DNA of 51,018 nucleotides from JBOHPP01 sp050731755 (GCA_050731755.1 JBOHPP010000038.1:1-51018), one strand, 5' to 3'; shown: positions 25,095-34,397, numbered from the stretch's first letter. Numbers and translations are program-made. The notes: generated from the sequence alone by a model not told the origin.

Positions 25095-28000
25095 ATGAAG
25101 TGTCCCCGCTGCCAGCACGAGAGCCCGGCTGATGCCGCGTTCTGTCAGGAGTGCGGGGCTCGGCTTGAAACGGCTTGCCCGAGCTGTGGCGCGGCAAACC
25201 AGCTGGGCGCGAAGTTCTGCAAGAAGTGCGGCCAGCCGGTGGTGATGACGGCCCAGGCCGCTGGGGCGGCTTCAAAGTTCACCTCGCCGGACTCCTACAC
25301 CCCCAAACACCTCGCCGAGAAGATCCTCACGTCCAAGGCGGCTCTGGAAGGCGAGCGCAAGCAGGTAACAGTCCTGTTCGCCGATATGAAGGGCTCCATG
25401 GAGCTCCTGGCCGACCGCGACCCGGAGGAGGCCCGCAGGATCCTCGATCCAGTTCTCGAACGGATGATGGAGGCCGTCCACCGCTACGAAGGCACGGTGA
25501 ACCAGGTGATGGGCGACGGGATCATGGCGCTGTTCGGCGCTCCGCTCGCACACGAGGATCACGCGACACGGGCCTGCTACGCGGCGCTCCGCATGCAGCA
25601 GGCGGTCAAGCGCTACGCAGAGAGCGTTCGGCGCGCCGAAGGTGTCCCCCTTCAGATCCGTGTCGGCCTGAACTCCGGCGAGGTCGTAGTGCGCTCGATC
25701 CGGAGCGACCTCCACATGGATTACACCGCCGTCGGCCAGACCACCCACGTCGCCGCCCGCATGGAGCAGATGGCCCTGCCGGGGTCCATCTTGCTCTCTG
25801 CGGACACGCTGGCGCTCGCCGAGGGGTACGTCGAGGTCAAGCCTCTCGGCCCGCTGCCGGTCAAAGGGCTCGAGGCGCCGCTCGAGGTGTACGAGCTGAC
25901 CCGGGCGGCCACCGTGCGCTCGCGCTTCCAGGCCGCCGCCGCGCGCGGCCTCACCCGCTTCGTGGGCCGCGAGAGCGAGCTGGATCAGCTCCGTCAGGCG
26001 CTCGAGCGCGCCCGGGCCGGTCACGGGCAGGTGGTGGCAGTGGTGGGGGAGCCCGGCGTCGGCAAGTCCCGGCTCTACTGGGAGTTCGCTCACTCCCATC
26101 GCGCCCAGGGCTGGTTGATCCTCGAGTCCGGCTCCGTCTCCTACGGCAAGGCGACGAACTACCTGCCGATCATCGAGCTCCTCCGGGCGTATTTCTCAAT
26201 CGAGAGCGCGGACGACACCCGCAAGATCCGCGAGAAGGTCACGGGCAAGCTCCTGTCCCTGGACCGGCAGCTGGAGCCCAGCATCGCGCCGATCCTGTGG
26301 CTGCTCGACGTCCCGGTCGAAGACGAGGACTGGGAACGCCTGGATCCCCCCCAGCGCCGCCAGCGCATCCTCGATGGGGTCAAGCGCCTGCTCCTGCGCG
26401 AGAGCCAGGTGCAGCCGCTCATGGTCCTGTTCGAGGACCTGCACTGGATCGACGCCGAGACCCAGGCGCTCCTGGACAGCCTGATGGAAAGCCTGCCGAC
26501 GGCACGTCTCCTGCTGCTAACGAACTACAGGCCAGAGTATCAGCACGGCTGGGGGAGCAAGACCTACTACCGGCAGCTCCAGGTCGACCCCCTGCCGCCC
26601 GAGAGCGCCGCGACGTTGCTCGACGCCCTGCTGGGGGCGGACGCCACGCTCGCCCTGCTCAAGCGGCTGGTGATCGAGCGGACCGAGGGCAACCCGTTCT
26701 TCATCGAGGAGAGCATCCGGTCGCTGGTCGAGACAGGAGTCCTAGCGGGTGAACTGGGAGCGTATCGCCTGACCCGGGTCGTGCAGGGGCTGCAGGTCCC
26801 GGCCACGGCCCAGGCGATGCTGGCGGCGCGCATCGACCGGCTGGGCCCGGAGGACAAGCGACTGCTCCAAGCGGCCGCAGTCATCGGCACCGACGTCCCC
26901 TTCGAGCTGCTCCAGGCCGTGGCCGACGAGCCCGAGGACCGGCTGCGCCGGGGGCTGGCCCAGCTCCAGGCGACCGAGTTCCTCTACGAGACGCGGTTGT
27001 TCCCGGACCTCGAGTACATGTTCCGGCACGCCCTCACCCACGAGGTTGCGTACGGCAGCCTGCTCGCCGAGCGTCGGCGCGCCCTCCACGCCCGGATCGT
27101 CGAGGCGATCGAGGCGCTATACGGCGACCGCCTCGAGGAGCAAGTCGAGCGGCTCGCCCACCATGCCCTTCGAGGTGAGGTATGGGACAAGGCCACTGCC
27201 TATCTCCGGCAGGCTGGAGGGAAGGCCTTCGCTCGCTCGGCCAACCGGGAGGCGGTGGCGTGCTTCGAGCAGGCACTGGGAGCCGTTCAACGCCTTCCCC
27301 AAAGTCGTGAGACAACCGAACAGGCCATCGATCTCCGCCTCGCTCTTCGACCTGCACTCTTTCAGCTCGGGGAACTCGCACGGATGGGCGACGTGCTTCG
27401 CGAAGCTCAGATTCTCGCTGAGGCCGTGAGTGATCAAGCCCGACTGGGGCGGGTAACCGCCTTCCTGGCACACTCTTTCTGGCTGCGGGGGGAACATGCA
27501 CGGGCCGTCGAGGCCGGCCAGCGCGCCCTATCCATCGCCACAAGCCTCGGCGATTTCGCCCTTCAGGCCTCGGCGAATTACTACCTCGGTGAGGCCTACC
27601 ACGTCCTCGGCGACTATCGCCGTGCAGCAGAGTTTCTCCGGGACAACGTTGAGTCCTTTCAGGGTGATCTCATCCGTGAGCGCTTCGGCATGGCCGGCCC
27701 CCACTCAGTCATCTCGCGTGCGTGGTTGGTCATGTGCCTTGCCGAGCTTGGTGAGTTCGCCGAGGGGATGATCCGAGGAGAGGAAGGACTGCGGATTGCC
27801 GAGGCAGTCGATCAACCTTTTAGCCTTGCATTGGCGTCTTACGCGCTCGGCATTCTTTCGCTCCGCAAGGGGGACCTAGGCAGGGCGATCGCCGTGTTGG
27901 AACGCGGCCTCCCGCTCTGCAAGAGCGTCCCCTACTATTTCCCCTGGATCGCCTCCGAGTTGGGCTATGCCTATGCTCTATCGAAACGCGCTGCCGAGGC

Positions 28001-28454
28001 CCTGCCTATGCAGGAGCAGGCCGTGCAGCAGGCCGCCTCCATGGGGATCACGCAATGGCAATCGTGTTGGGTCGGCTGGTTGGGCGAGGCCTATCTGCTG
28101 GCCGGTCGCGTGAACGAGGCGGTCGAGCACGCCCAGGGCGCCCTCGATCTGTCTCGCGAGCGCAAGGAACAGGGGTATCAGGCCTATGCCCTCCGACTCC
28201 TCGGGGAGGTCCACTCCCGTCTGGATCCTCCTGATCTGCAGAACGCCGTAGATCATTTCCGGCACGCCATAATCTTGGCGGAGGAGCTGAGCATGCGCCC
28301 GCTGGTCGCCCACTGCCACCTGGGCCTCGGCAAGCTCTACCGTCGCACGGGCAAGCGGCATGAGGCCCTCACCACCGCCCTGATGATGTACCGCGAGATG
28401 GACATGCGCTTCTGGCTTGAGCAGGCAGAGGAGGAGGTGAAGCAGCTGGCGTAG
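25095..28454 (+). CDS. Zinc-ribbon / class III cyclase / AAA ATPase / TPR regulator
   Basis: An 1119-residue multidomain protein. Residues 3-49 form a double zinc ribbon with four CxxC knuckles (CPRC, CQEC, CPSC, CKKC). Residues ~92-275 are a cyclase domain, ~300-550 an AAA_16/LuxR-type ATPase (Walker A GEPGVGKSRL near 318; MVLFEDLHWID as Walker B), and the last ~400 residues tetratricopeptide-like helices. In the cyclase the metal Asp residues are present (FADMKGS, MGDGIMALFG) but the adenine-selecting Lys is replaced (NQVMGD) and the catalytic Asn reads His (TTHVAARM); this is common in this architecture, so activity is uncertain. It probably senses a ligand through the TPRs. Confidence 0.88.
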   Translation: MKCPRCQHESPADAAFCQECGARLETACPSCGAANQLGAKFCKKCGQPVVMTAQAAGAASKFTSPDSYTPKHLAEKILTSKAALEGERKQVTVLFADMKGSMELLADRDPEEARRILDPVLERMMEAVHRYEGTVNQVMGDGIMALFGAPLAHEDHATRACYAALRMQQAVKRYAESVRRAEGVPLQIRVGLNSGEVVVRSIRSDLHMDYTAVGQTTHVAARMEQMALPGSILLSADTLALAEGYVEVKPLGPLPVKGLEAPLEVYELTRAATVRSRFQAAAARGLTRFVGRESELDQLRQALERARAGHGQVVAVVGEPGVGKSRLYWEFAHSHRAQGWLILESGSVSYGKATNYLPIIELLRAYFSIESADDTRKIREKVTGKLLSLDRQLEPSIAPILWLLDVPVEDEDWERLDPPQRRQRILDGVKRLLLRESQVQPLMVLFEDLHWIDAETQALLDSLMESLPTARLLLLTNYRPEYQHGWGSKTYYRQLQVDPLPPESAATLLDALLGADATLALLKRLVIERTEGNPFFIEESIRSLVETGVLAGELGAYRLTRVVQGLQVPATAQAMLAARIDRLGPEDKRLLQAAAVIGTDVPFELLQAVADEPEDRLRRGLAQLQATEFLYETRLFPDLEYMFRHALTHEVAYGSLLAERRRALHARIVEAIEALYGDRLEEQVERLAHHALRGEVWDKATAYLRQAGGKAFARSANREAVACFEQALGAVQRLPQSRETTEQAIDLRLALRPALFQLGELARMGDVLREAQILAEAVSDQARLGRVTAFLAHSFWLRGEHARAVEAGQRALSIATSLGDFALQASANYYLGEAYHVLGDYRRAAEFLRDNVESFQGDLIRERFGMAGPHSVISRAWLVMCLAELGEFAEGMIRGEEGLRIAEAVDQPFSLALASYALGILSLRKGDLGRAIAVLERGLPLCKSVPYYFPWIASELGYAYALSKRAAEALPMQEQAVQQAASMGITQWQSCWVGWLGEAYLLAGRVNEAVEHAQGALDLSRERKEQGYQAYALRLLGEVHSRLDPPDLQNAVDHFRHAIILAEELSMRPLVAHCHLGLGKLYRRTGKRHEALTTALMMYREMDMRFWLEQAEEEVKQLA

Positions 28455-29082
28455 GGCGGGGCCGGAGCGACTCCTGAGGCGGGAAGCCTAGAGGTGGGCG
28501 CCCGCCCAAGCGGACGAAGCTGGCGAACACGCTCTGCTGGGACGCGGTGCAAGAGTGTCCCGGTCAGAAACCTGATCGACGTTGCCGAAGCGGTCGTGCC
28601 CACACTGATATCAACGCGTGGGCCGAGCGGCCGCGCTTGGGCGGCCTCGAATACAGCATGAGAGCTCGCTCGCGACGAGGGCAGGAGTCAGAACTCGCGT
28701 CAGCCTTGGCCGACAGGGCGGACGACCGCTGGATCCGGCGGCGCTCAGGCGGCGCGCTGATGAGCCGAGCCGCGCTTTCGCACATGGTGCCAGCGACTTG
28801 GGACTTGTTTACTATGTTTGCGTAAGTAGAAGTAATGGAAGGACCCCAGGCGATCGCGGAACTTACTTCCCGGCTCGAAGTTGAGAATCTCAAGGGGATC
28901 AGCGAGAAGGCTTACTTAGAGGCCCCACACGTCCAAAGTGATTATGTGCACGAGATTTTGACCGAAGATTGTGCAGGCGAGAGCAGGGGAGGCGCACTCG
29001 CCAGGCCATCCTTCGAAACTCCTGAACGGCCGGGAGCCCGAATGAGCCCGGCGTGAGTACAATTTGAGCACGGCTACCCGCT
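28455..29082. other. Gene-poor gap of 628 bp
   Basis: The base composition is visibly lower in GC than the neighbours near 28800-28980 (for example GGACTTGTTTACTATGTTTG). A 73-codon frame at 28835-29056 (MEGPQAIAELTSRLEVENLK, then helical sequence) could be a gene fragment or a short gene; its ATG has no ribosome binding site and I do not recognise it. Nothing else is supported. Confidence 0.35.
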
Positions 29083-30072
29083 TCACTGAATCACCTCCGT
29101 CGCCCTGAGGAGAACGGACGGCGGGATCATCAGCCCCAGTGCTTTGGCGGCCTTCAGGTTGATGAGCATATCGAACGTTGCGGGCCGCTCCACAGGCAGG
29201 TCGCCCGGCTTCACACCCTTCAGAATTCTGTCGACGAAGTAGGCGGCCCGCCTGTGCATGTCTGCGTAATTTGGCCCGAAGGACATCAACCCACCCGCCT
29301 CGACCATCTCCCGGTAGCCGTGCACCCCCGGGAGGCGCTGTTGGGCGGCAAAGGCCATGATGCGCACGCGGTGGTGCAGCAGCAGCCGATCCGTCAGTAC
29401 GAGGAGTGAGTCCGGCCGCTCCCTGACCATGACGGCAAAGGCGTTCTCGATCTCTTCTTCAGTCCGCACCCCCAGGGACAGCACTTTCATTCGGAGCACC
29501 CGGCCGGCGGCCTGCACCTGCTGCTCGGCGAGTGCCTGTACCGGGCTGCCCGCATTCCACAGCACGGCGACGTGCGAGACGTTGGGGACGACTTCCCTGA
29601 GGAGCTCCAACCGCTTCCCGTCCATTTCCGTTGAGATCGAGGTCACGCCGGTGATGTTCCCACCGGGCTGGCTGAGGGACGGGACGAGGCCCGTCCCGAC
29701 GGGATCGCCGACGGCGACCATGACGAGCGGGACCGACGTTGTCGCCTTCTTGAATGCCAGGGCGGCGGGTGTTCCGGCGGTCACGATCACGTCCACCTTC
29801 TGAGCGATCAGCTCGGCGATCAGGACAGGAAAGCGCTCATACTTTCCTTCCGCCCATCGATACTCGATCAGAACGTTTCGGCCCTCGACATACCCGAGGT
29901 CACGCAACCCCTCGCGGAACGACCCGACGAGATGGGCCTCGAGGGCCGCCGTGGAGTTCCCGAGGAACCCTACCCGGTGCAACTTCTCTGTCTGCTGGGC
30001 CTGGGCGGCGAGCGGCGCGGCGAGGAGGGCGAGGGCCAGGATGACAATGAGGGCGCGGAGTCGCAGCTTCAT
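29083..30072 (-). CDS. ABC_sub_bind family periplasmic protein
   Basis: A 329-residue protein with a Sec signal peptide (LRALIVILALALLAAPLAAQ, cleavage after AQA) and the ABC substrate-binding (TrpX-like) fold: RVGFLGNSTAALEAHLVGSF, GLRDLGYVEGRNVLIEYRWA, DVIVTAGTPAALAFKKAT, GDPVGTGLV, PGGNITGV. These are periplasmic ligand-binding proteins; the ligand is unpredictable, and in this kind of genome they are usually abundant orphans without cognate permeases. None is next to it here. The start is ATG 30072, with GGGAGGCGCCC before it; an upstream ATG at 30093 lacks a site. Confidence 0.88.
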   Translation of the reverse strand: MKLRLRALIVILALALLAAPLAAQAQQTEKLHRVGFLGNSTAALEAHLVGSFREGLRDLGYVEGRNVLIEYRWAEGKYERFPVLIAELIAQKVDVIVTAGTPAALAFKKATTSVPLVMVAVGDPVGTGLVPSLSQPGGNITGVTSISTEMDGKRLELLREVVPNVSHVAVLWNAGSPVQALAEQQVQAAGRVLRMKVLSLGVRTEEEIENAFAVMVRERPDSLLVLTDRLLLHHRVRIMAFAAQQRLPGVHGYREMVEAGGLMSFGPNYADMHRRAAYFVDRILKGVKPGDLPVERPATFDMLINLKAAKALGLMIPPSVLLRATEVIQ

Positions 30073-30181
30073 GGGCGCCTCCCCAAGGAGCACGGTGGAC
30101 GGGGTGACGGTAGGACGGAGCGATGGATAGGGTCAAGCGAGTAATTGGAAGGCCTCGGCGCGCCCACGGCAGGTCCGAAGC

Positions 30182-32563
30182 GTGGAGGCAAGACCGAAAA
30201 TCGTTGCTGGGAGCGCCGAAGTCGGCGGGCGACGGAATCCAACCTCTGTCGAAGATCGGCGAGATCATCCGGGGTACCGTTGGCATGCGCGTAATCGGTC
30301 TGCGCCCAGACATACTCCGGTGCCGAAGCCAACATGCCCGCCCTCGACGAGCGCCTTCTCGGGAAACGCTCTAGCAGCGCATCGTCAGCGGCCGCTGCGC
30401 GAACTGCCGCAATCGAAACGCCGACAACCAGGCGACCAGGAGGCCGAGATCGGCAATCATCTTGGGCCTCCTGGTCCCTTCCGGGGAGGCAAGAAAGGGC
30501 TCGTTGCCCTCCTCTTCATCGCGATAGGCGGTGTCAGCCTTCAGACCATGGCCAGAATGTGGCGCCAAGGCCAGTCACTCGACCAGGCCCACGAGCGAGT
30601 CCGCTGGTCCCAGCAGATCGACCACGCCCTTGCCCTGCAGATGCATTTCACAGCCATGGCGTTGCTGCTCAACGACGAGACGACAGTCGAGAAGATTCTC
30701 CGTGAGAACAACCGGTTCAACGATACGCTCGCGCGAATCGAGGAGGCGGCCCCGCCCGACGAGCGCGCCCTGATCGCGCAGATTCGTGCCGCCCAGGAGG
30801 ACGCGATGATCGTCGTGGCAGACATCGCGAACCTCATCCGTGACGGCAAGCGGAATCAGGCCATGGAGGCGTTGCTCACCAGGGAAGAGCCGGTCTACCG
30901 AAAGATCGGAGCCCTCGTCGGCCAGGTGGTCGCCTCGGAGGAAGCGCGGATGGCGAGCCTGCGCGCCAACGTGGACGCGGCAAACCGTCAATCGCTGAGG
31001 CTCGCGGGCGCCTTCGCCGCGCTATCCATCCTGCTAGCGCTGGTTCTCGGGTTTGTGATTTCTTGGTCATTCATCCTGCCTGTTCAGGAGGCTAAGGAGT
31101 TCCTCGGTCGGGTCGCCACCGGCGACTTCGGAACGACCGTCAGCATTCCAAACCGCGATGAGTTCGGGGCCCTGGCCGCGCATATGAATCACATGAGCCG
31201 GGAACTCCAGCGCCTCGACCAGAAGCAGCGGGACTCGGCTGAAGAACTCCGGCGACTCAACGACCGTCTGGCCCAGGCGAGTCGGGCGAAGTCGGAGTTC
31301 CTGGCGAGCATGAGCCACGAGCTCCGGACGCCGATGAACGCCATCCTGGGATTCACGGAGATGATGCTGGACGGCCTCTATGGCGAGATCCCCGCCAAGC
31401 TCAAGGAGCCGCTCACCGACGTGCGCACGAACGGCACGCATCTCCTGCGGTTGATCAACGATGTCCTCGATCTTTCCAAGATTGAGGCCGGGCGCATGGA
31501 GCTGGCGCCGGCCGAATACGCCGTCCAGGACGTGTTAAACACGGTCCGTATATCCCTCCGCTCGCTGGCGTCGGAGAAAGGTCTGGAATTCATCACTGCG
31601 ACAGCGGCCGAGCTCCCGCTGGCCTACGGTGATAGCAAGCGAATTATCCAATGCCTTATGAATCTGGCCGGGAACGCACTGAAGTTCACCAAAGAGGGGC
31701 AGGTCGAGATCAGTGTGGCGCTCGAGGTGGGCGGGAAGATTGTCGCCTGGGAGCATACGATCGTCGGGGCCTGGCATGGGGCCGGCTTTGTGGATGACAA
31801 GGGGCGCACCGTGAGCGCCTTCATCGGCTCCAACCACGCCTATGGCATTCCAAACCAGGTGGTCCGGCCGATTCGGGGTGAGCACGGCATCCCCGGCGGC
31901 GCCTATCGCTCAGTGGGGCCCGGATACACCAACTTCGCCGTGGAGACGTTCCTCGACGAGCTGGCGCACCTCGCGAAGGTCGATCCCCTGCGGATGCGCC
32001 TGGCGATGCTCGGCGGCCAGCCACGGCTCACGAACGTGATGAGGTTAGCCGCGGCCCGGTCCGGCTGGGGCACACCGCTCCCGCCCAACGTGGGGCGGGG
32101 ACTCGCCGGCGTCAGGTTCGCGTTATTGAAGGTGCCTCCGACATGGCTGTCAGCGGTCGTGCAGGCTCGCGTCGATCGGCCAACCGGCGAGGTGGCTGTT
32201 GAGAAGATCACGTGCGCCGTGGACTGCGGCATCGTCGTGAACCCCGACGGGGTGCGAGCCCAGATCGAAGGGGGGCTGCTCTTCGGTCTCAGCACCGCGC
32301 TCAAGGAGTCCGGCACGGTCACGAACGGCGCGCTCGACCAGAGGAACTTCGAAGACTACCAGCTGCTCCGGATGGATGAGGTCCCGGAAATTGAGATCCA
32401 CATCGTGGACAGCACAGAGCCGCCGAGCGGCATCGGCGAGCCCCCCGTCACCGTCGTAGCGCCGGCGCTCAGCAACGCGATCTTTGCGGCGACAGGGGTC
32501 CGCGTCCGGAACCTCCCATTCCTCCCTGAGAGGGTTTTGCAGGCGCTGCGAGAGAAGTCATAG
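30182..32563 (+). CDS. In-frame chimera: truncated sensor histidine kinase joined to the end of a molybdopterin oxidoreductase
   Basis: One open frame of 793 codons. Residues ~105-518 are a sensor kinase: a membrane helix (GLVALLFIAIGGVSLQTMA), a four-helix extracytoplasmic domain, a second helix (LILALVLGFVISWSF-like), HAMP, then the H-box FLASMSHELRTPMNAILGF (His379) and N-box NLAGNALKFTKEG. It breaks off before the G boxes. At codon ~519 the sequence changes to KIVAWEHTIVGAWHGAGF and continues as the last 275 residues of a xanthine-dehydrogenase-family subunit. Residues 1-100, starting at a GTG, look non-coding; the kinase may lack its true start. Neither half can be active as is. Genuine recombination or an assembly artefact are both possible. 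Confidence 0.65.
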   Translation: MEARPKIVAGSAEVGGRRNPTSVEDRRDHPGYRWHARNRSAPRHTPVPKPTCPPSTSAFSGNALAAHRQRPLRELPQSKRRQPGDQEAEIGNHLGPPGPFRGGKKGLVALLFIAIGGVSLQTMARMWRQGQSLDQAHERVRWSQQIDHALALQMHFTAMALLLNDETTVEKILRENNRFNDTLARIEEAAPPDERALIAQIRAAQEDAMIVVADIANLIRDGKRNQAMEALLTREEPVYRKIGALVGQVVASEEARMASLRANVDAANRQSLRLAGAFAALSILLALVLGFVISWSFILPVQEAKEFLGRVATGDFGTTVSIPNRDEFGALAAHMNHMSRELQRLDQKQRDSAEELRRLNDRLAQASRAKSEFLASMSHELRTPMNAILGFTEMMLDGLYGEIPAKLKEPLTDVRTNGTHLLRLINDVLDLSKIEAGRMELAPAEYAVQDVLNTVRISLRSLASEKGLEFITATAAELPLAYGDSKRIIQCLMNLAGNALKFTKEGQVEISVALEVGGKIVAWEHTIVGAWHGAGFVDDKGRTVSAFIGSNHAYGIPNQVVRPIRGEHGIPGGAYRSVGPGYTNFAVETFLDELAHLAKVDPLRMRLAMLGGQPRLTNVMRLAAARSGWGTPLPPNVGRGLAGVRFALLKVPPTWLSAVVQARVDRPTGEVAVEKITCAVDCGIVVNPDGVRAQIEGGLLFGLSTALKESGTVTNGALDQRNFEDYQLLRMDEVPEIEIHIVDSTEPPSGIGEPPVTVVAPALSNAIFAATGVRVRNLPFLPERVLQALREKS
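30435..30475. repeat. 11-bp inverted repeat near the kinase start
   Basis: ACCAGGAGGCC at 30435-30445 pairs perfectly with GGCCTCCTGGT at 30465-30475 around a 19-base loop. It lies in the poorly coding stretch just before the first membrane helix of the kinase, so the true translation start may follow it. Confidence 0.5.
31736..32563 (+). pseudogene. C-terminal third of an aldehyde oxidase/xanthine dehydrogenase-family subunit (isoquinoline oxidoreductase type)
   Basis: The segment from KIVAWEHTIVGAWHGAGF to PFLPERVLQALREKS matches the molybdopterin-binding C-terminal domain: AYRSVGPGYTNFAVETFLDE, ITCAVDCGIVVNPDGVRAQI, EGGLLFGLSTALKE, and IGEPPVTVVAPALSNAIFAA with the Glu that acts as catalytic base. 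A full subunit has about 700 or more residues, so some 450 are missing from the front, and no small [2Fe-2S] subunit gene is nearby. It is read only as the tail of the kinase frame. Confidence 0.7.
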
Positions 32564-32612
32564 GCGGCCAGTGGGACGTGGCTCCCTTCGAGTCTCCGAA
32601 GGGCGATCGCTT

Positions 32613-32687
32613 ATGGAGGAGATCGGGCGCGACCTCGAGTCGGTCGAGCGCGAGATCCGCAGCCATCCGAACCTCACCGAGCTGTGA
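32613..32687 (+). pseudogene. Short fragment, MEEIGRDLESVEREIRSHPN
   Basis: A 24-codon frame from ATG 32613 to TGA, with sequence like the N-terminal helix of TenA/iron-dependent oxidase-type proteins (a run of D/E-R-L residues ending RSHPN). It is far too short to be a gene and is followed by unrelated sequence. It reads as debris in the fragment-rich stretch 32564-32933. Confidence 0.3.
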
Positions 32688-32764
32688 GTAGGCGAGGGCG
32701 CCGGCCACCGGCTCGTATGCCTCGCGGCAGACGACGATCCTTGATCTCCTTTCTCTCCCCTCTT

Positions 32765-32899
32765 TTAGTTCCAGAGACCGGTCGAGAAGTAGCGCTCGCC
32801 CAGATCGTTGAACACGGTGACGAAGCGTCCCGCTCGCTCGCGCCGCGCGACACGTTCGACTCCCACCATGTACCGGCCCGACTCGCTGGAGGTCCCGGC
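32765..32899 (-). pseudogene. C-terminal remnant of a cysteine synthase-type enzyme
   Basis: About 44 codons read leftward, SGRYMVGVERVARRERAGRF and TVFNDLGERYFSTGLWN, match the last part of PLP-dependent cysteine synthases, in which VTVxxDxGERYxSTGLW is the usual ending. The bulk of the enzyme, including the PLP lysine, is absent; upstream on this strand is the small Cys-rich gene in the opposite direction. A remnant of a deletion. Confidence 0.55.
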
Positions 32900-32933
32900 A
32901 TGAGGTAAAGATAAGAGGCTGAGGAGGCTCGGG

Positions 32934-33032
32934 ATGTGCACTTGTGGCCACTCCGAGAAAGACCACGCGCCGTGCGGGAAATGCCTTGCCGAGGGATGCA
33001 AGTACGAAGTGTTCGAGAGGCAGAAGCCTTGA
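32934..33032 (+). CDS. 32-residue Cys-rich metal-binding peptide
   Basis: The frame reads MCTCGHSEKDHAPCGKCLAE, then GCKYEVFERQKP, with five Cys and two His in 32 residues (CxC, CxxC, GC). GAGGAGG six bases before the ATG is a strong ribosome binding site, which argues for translation despite the size. It resembles small Cys-rich metal-binding proteins. FmdB and Rieske genes follow in the same direction. Confidence 0.55.
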   Translation: MCTCGHSEKDHAPCGKCLAEGCKYEVFERQKP

Positions 33033-33063
33033 CCGCCATCGACGCTGACCGCTTCTGGGCGGA

Positions 33064-33093
33064 TTGAGGACCAAGTGAACCTCTGGCTAATTT
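33064..33093 (+). promoter_or_regulatory. Candidate promoter before fmdB
   Basis: TTGAGG at 33064-33069 and TAATTT at 33088-33093 are spaced 18 bases apart, in an unusually AT-rich patch (CTAATTTAATTTAG), about 65 bp before the fmdB start. Confidence 0.35.
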
Positions 33094-33157
33094 AATTTAG
33101 AGAAGGCGGAGGCGGATATGAGGGCGTTGGCCGCGCCGGGTTGATGGGAGGGAGTCT

Positions 33158-33322
33158 ATGCCTCGGTACGAGTTCATCTGCGAGCGTTGCGAGAAGGGCT
33201 TCGAAGTGACGTTGACTCTCACGGAGCGAGCCAAGGCGAATGTCAAGTGCCCCAGCTGCGGAAGCGAGAAGGTCACCCCTCAGCTGACGGTCTTCACGCC
33301 CAAGACGTCGCGGAAGAGCTGA
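33158..33322 (+). CDS. FmdB-family zinc-ribbon protein
   Basis: A 54-residue protein: MPRYEFICERCEKGFEVTLT at the start and KCPSCGSEKVTPQLTVFTPK near the end, so two CxxC pairs forming the FmdB regulatory zinc ribbon, first described next to formamidase/amidase genes. GGAGGG lies six bases before ATG 33158. The charged C-terminal tail (TSRKS) is short. Its partner gene is not obvious; the Rieske protein follows 59 bp downstream and may be co-transcribed. Confidence 0.85.
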   Translation: MPRYEFICERCEKGFEVTLTLTERAKANVKCPSCGSEKVTPQLTVFTPKTSRKS

Positions 33323-33381
33323 AAACAGAGGGGTAGGCGGAAGGAAGGGGTTGACCGCTCCCGAGCGGAGGAGGGACCGTG

Positions 33382-33690
33382 ATGGGCAAGTTCGTAGAGG
33401 TCTCCACGACCGATGAAAGGGCAGACCAACCGGCCAAATGCATCGAGGTGGGCGGGGAGAAGATCGCCTTGTTCAACGTCGGAGGAGTGTTTTACGCCTT
33501 GAGCGATACTTGCACGCATCGAGGTGGGCCTCTCTCGGAGGGCGAGGTGGAGGGGGCCGAGATGACTTGCCCATGGCACGGGACGAAATTCGACCTGAGG
33601 ACCGGAGCCGTCTCGTGGCCACCGGCGGGGACGGGGGTCAAGAGCTATCCGGTGAAGGTGACGGGGAGCGACATCGAGATCGAGCTGTGA
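33382..33690 (+). CDS. Rieske [2Fe-2S] ferredoxin
   Basis: A 102-residue soluble Rieske protein of the type that feeds electrons to oxygenases or nitrite reductase. Both cluster motifs are present: CTHRGGPLSEG and CPWHGTKFDLRTG, giving two Cys and two His ligands. No leader peptide or oxygenase subunit is visible. AGGAGGG six bases before ATG 33382 fits better than the GTG three bases earlier. A short hairpin (GGCAGG/CCTGCC) follows at about 33720. Confidence 0.9.
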   Translation: MGKFVEVSTTDERADQPAKCIEVGGEKIALFNVGGVFYALSDTCTHRGGPLSEGEVEGAEMTCPWHGTKFDLRTGAVSWPPAGTGVKSYPVKVTGSDIEIEL

Positions 33691-34223
<533 letters not shown>

Positions 34224-34286
34224 ACGCGTCGGTGAACGTTACAGGGCGGGGAAAAGGCTGTCAAGGAACCGTCGAACGTTTGGAAG

Positions 34287-34376
34287 TGGTACCGGGGGCG
34301 GGACTCGAACCCGCACGCCCTTGCGGGCACGGCGTTTTGAGCGCCGCGCGTATAGCCAAAATTCCGCCACCCCGGC
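34287..34376 (-). tRNA. tRNA-Leu (anticodon CAA)
   Basis: A 90-base class II tRNA on the minus strand: acceptor GCCGGGG/CCCCGGT (with a G-U closing pair), anticodon loop CTCAAAA with anticodon CAA, a long variable arm (TGCCCGCAAGGGCGT), T-arm GCGGG-TTCGAGT-CCCGC, and encoded CCA. The homing-endonuclease stop codon lies 22 bases upstream. Confidence 0.95.
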
Positions 34377-34397
34377 CCGTGTCGCTTCAGCAGGAAC

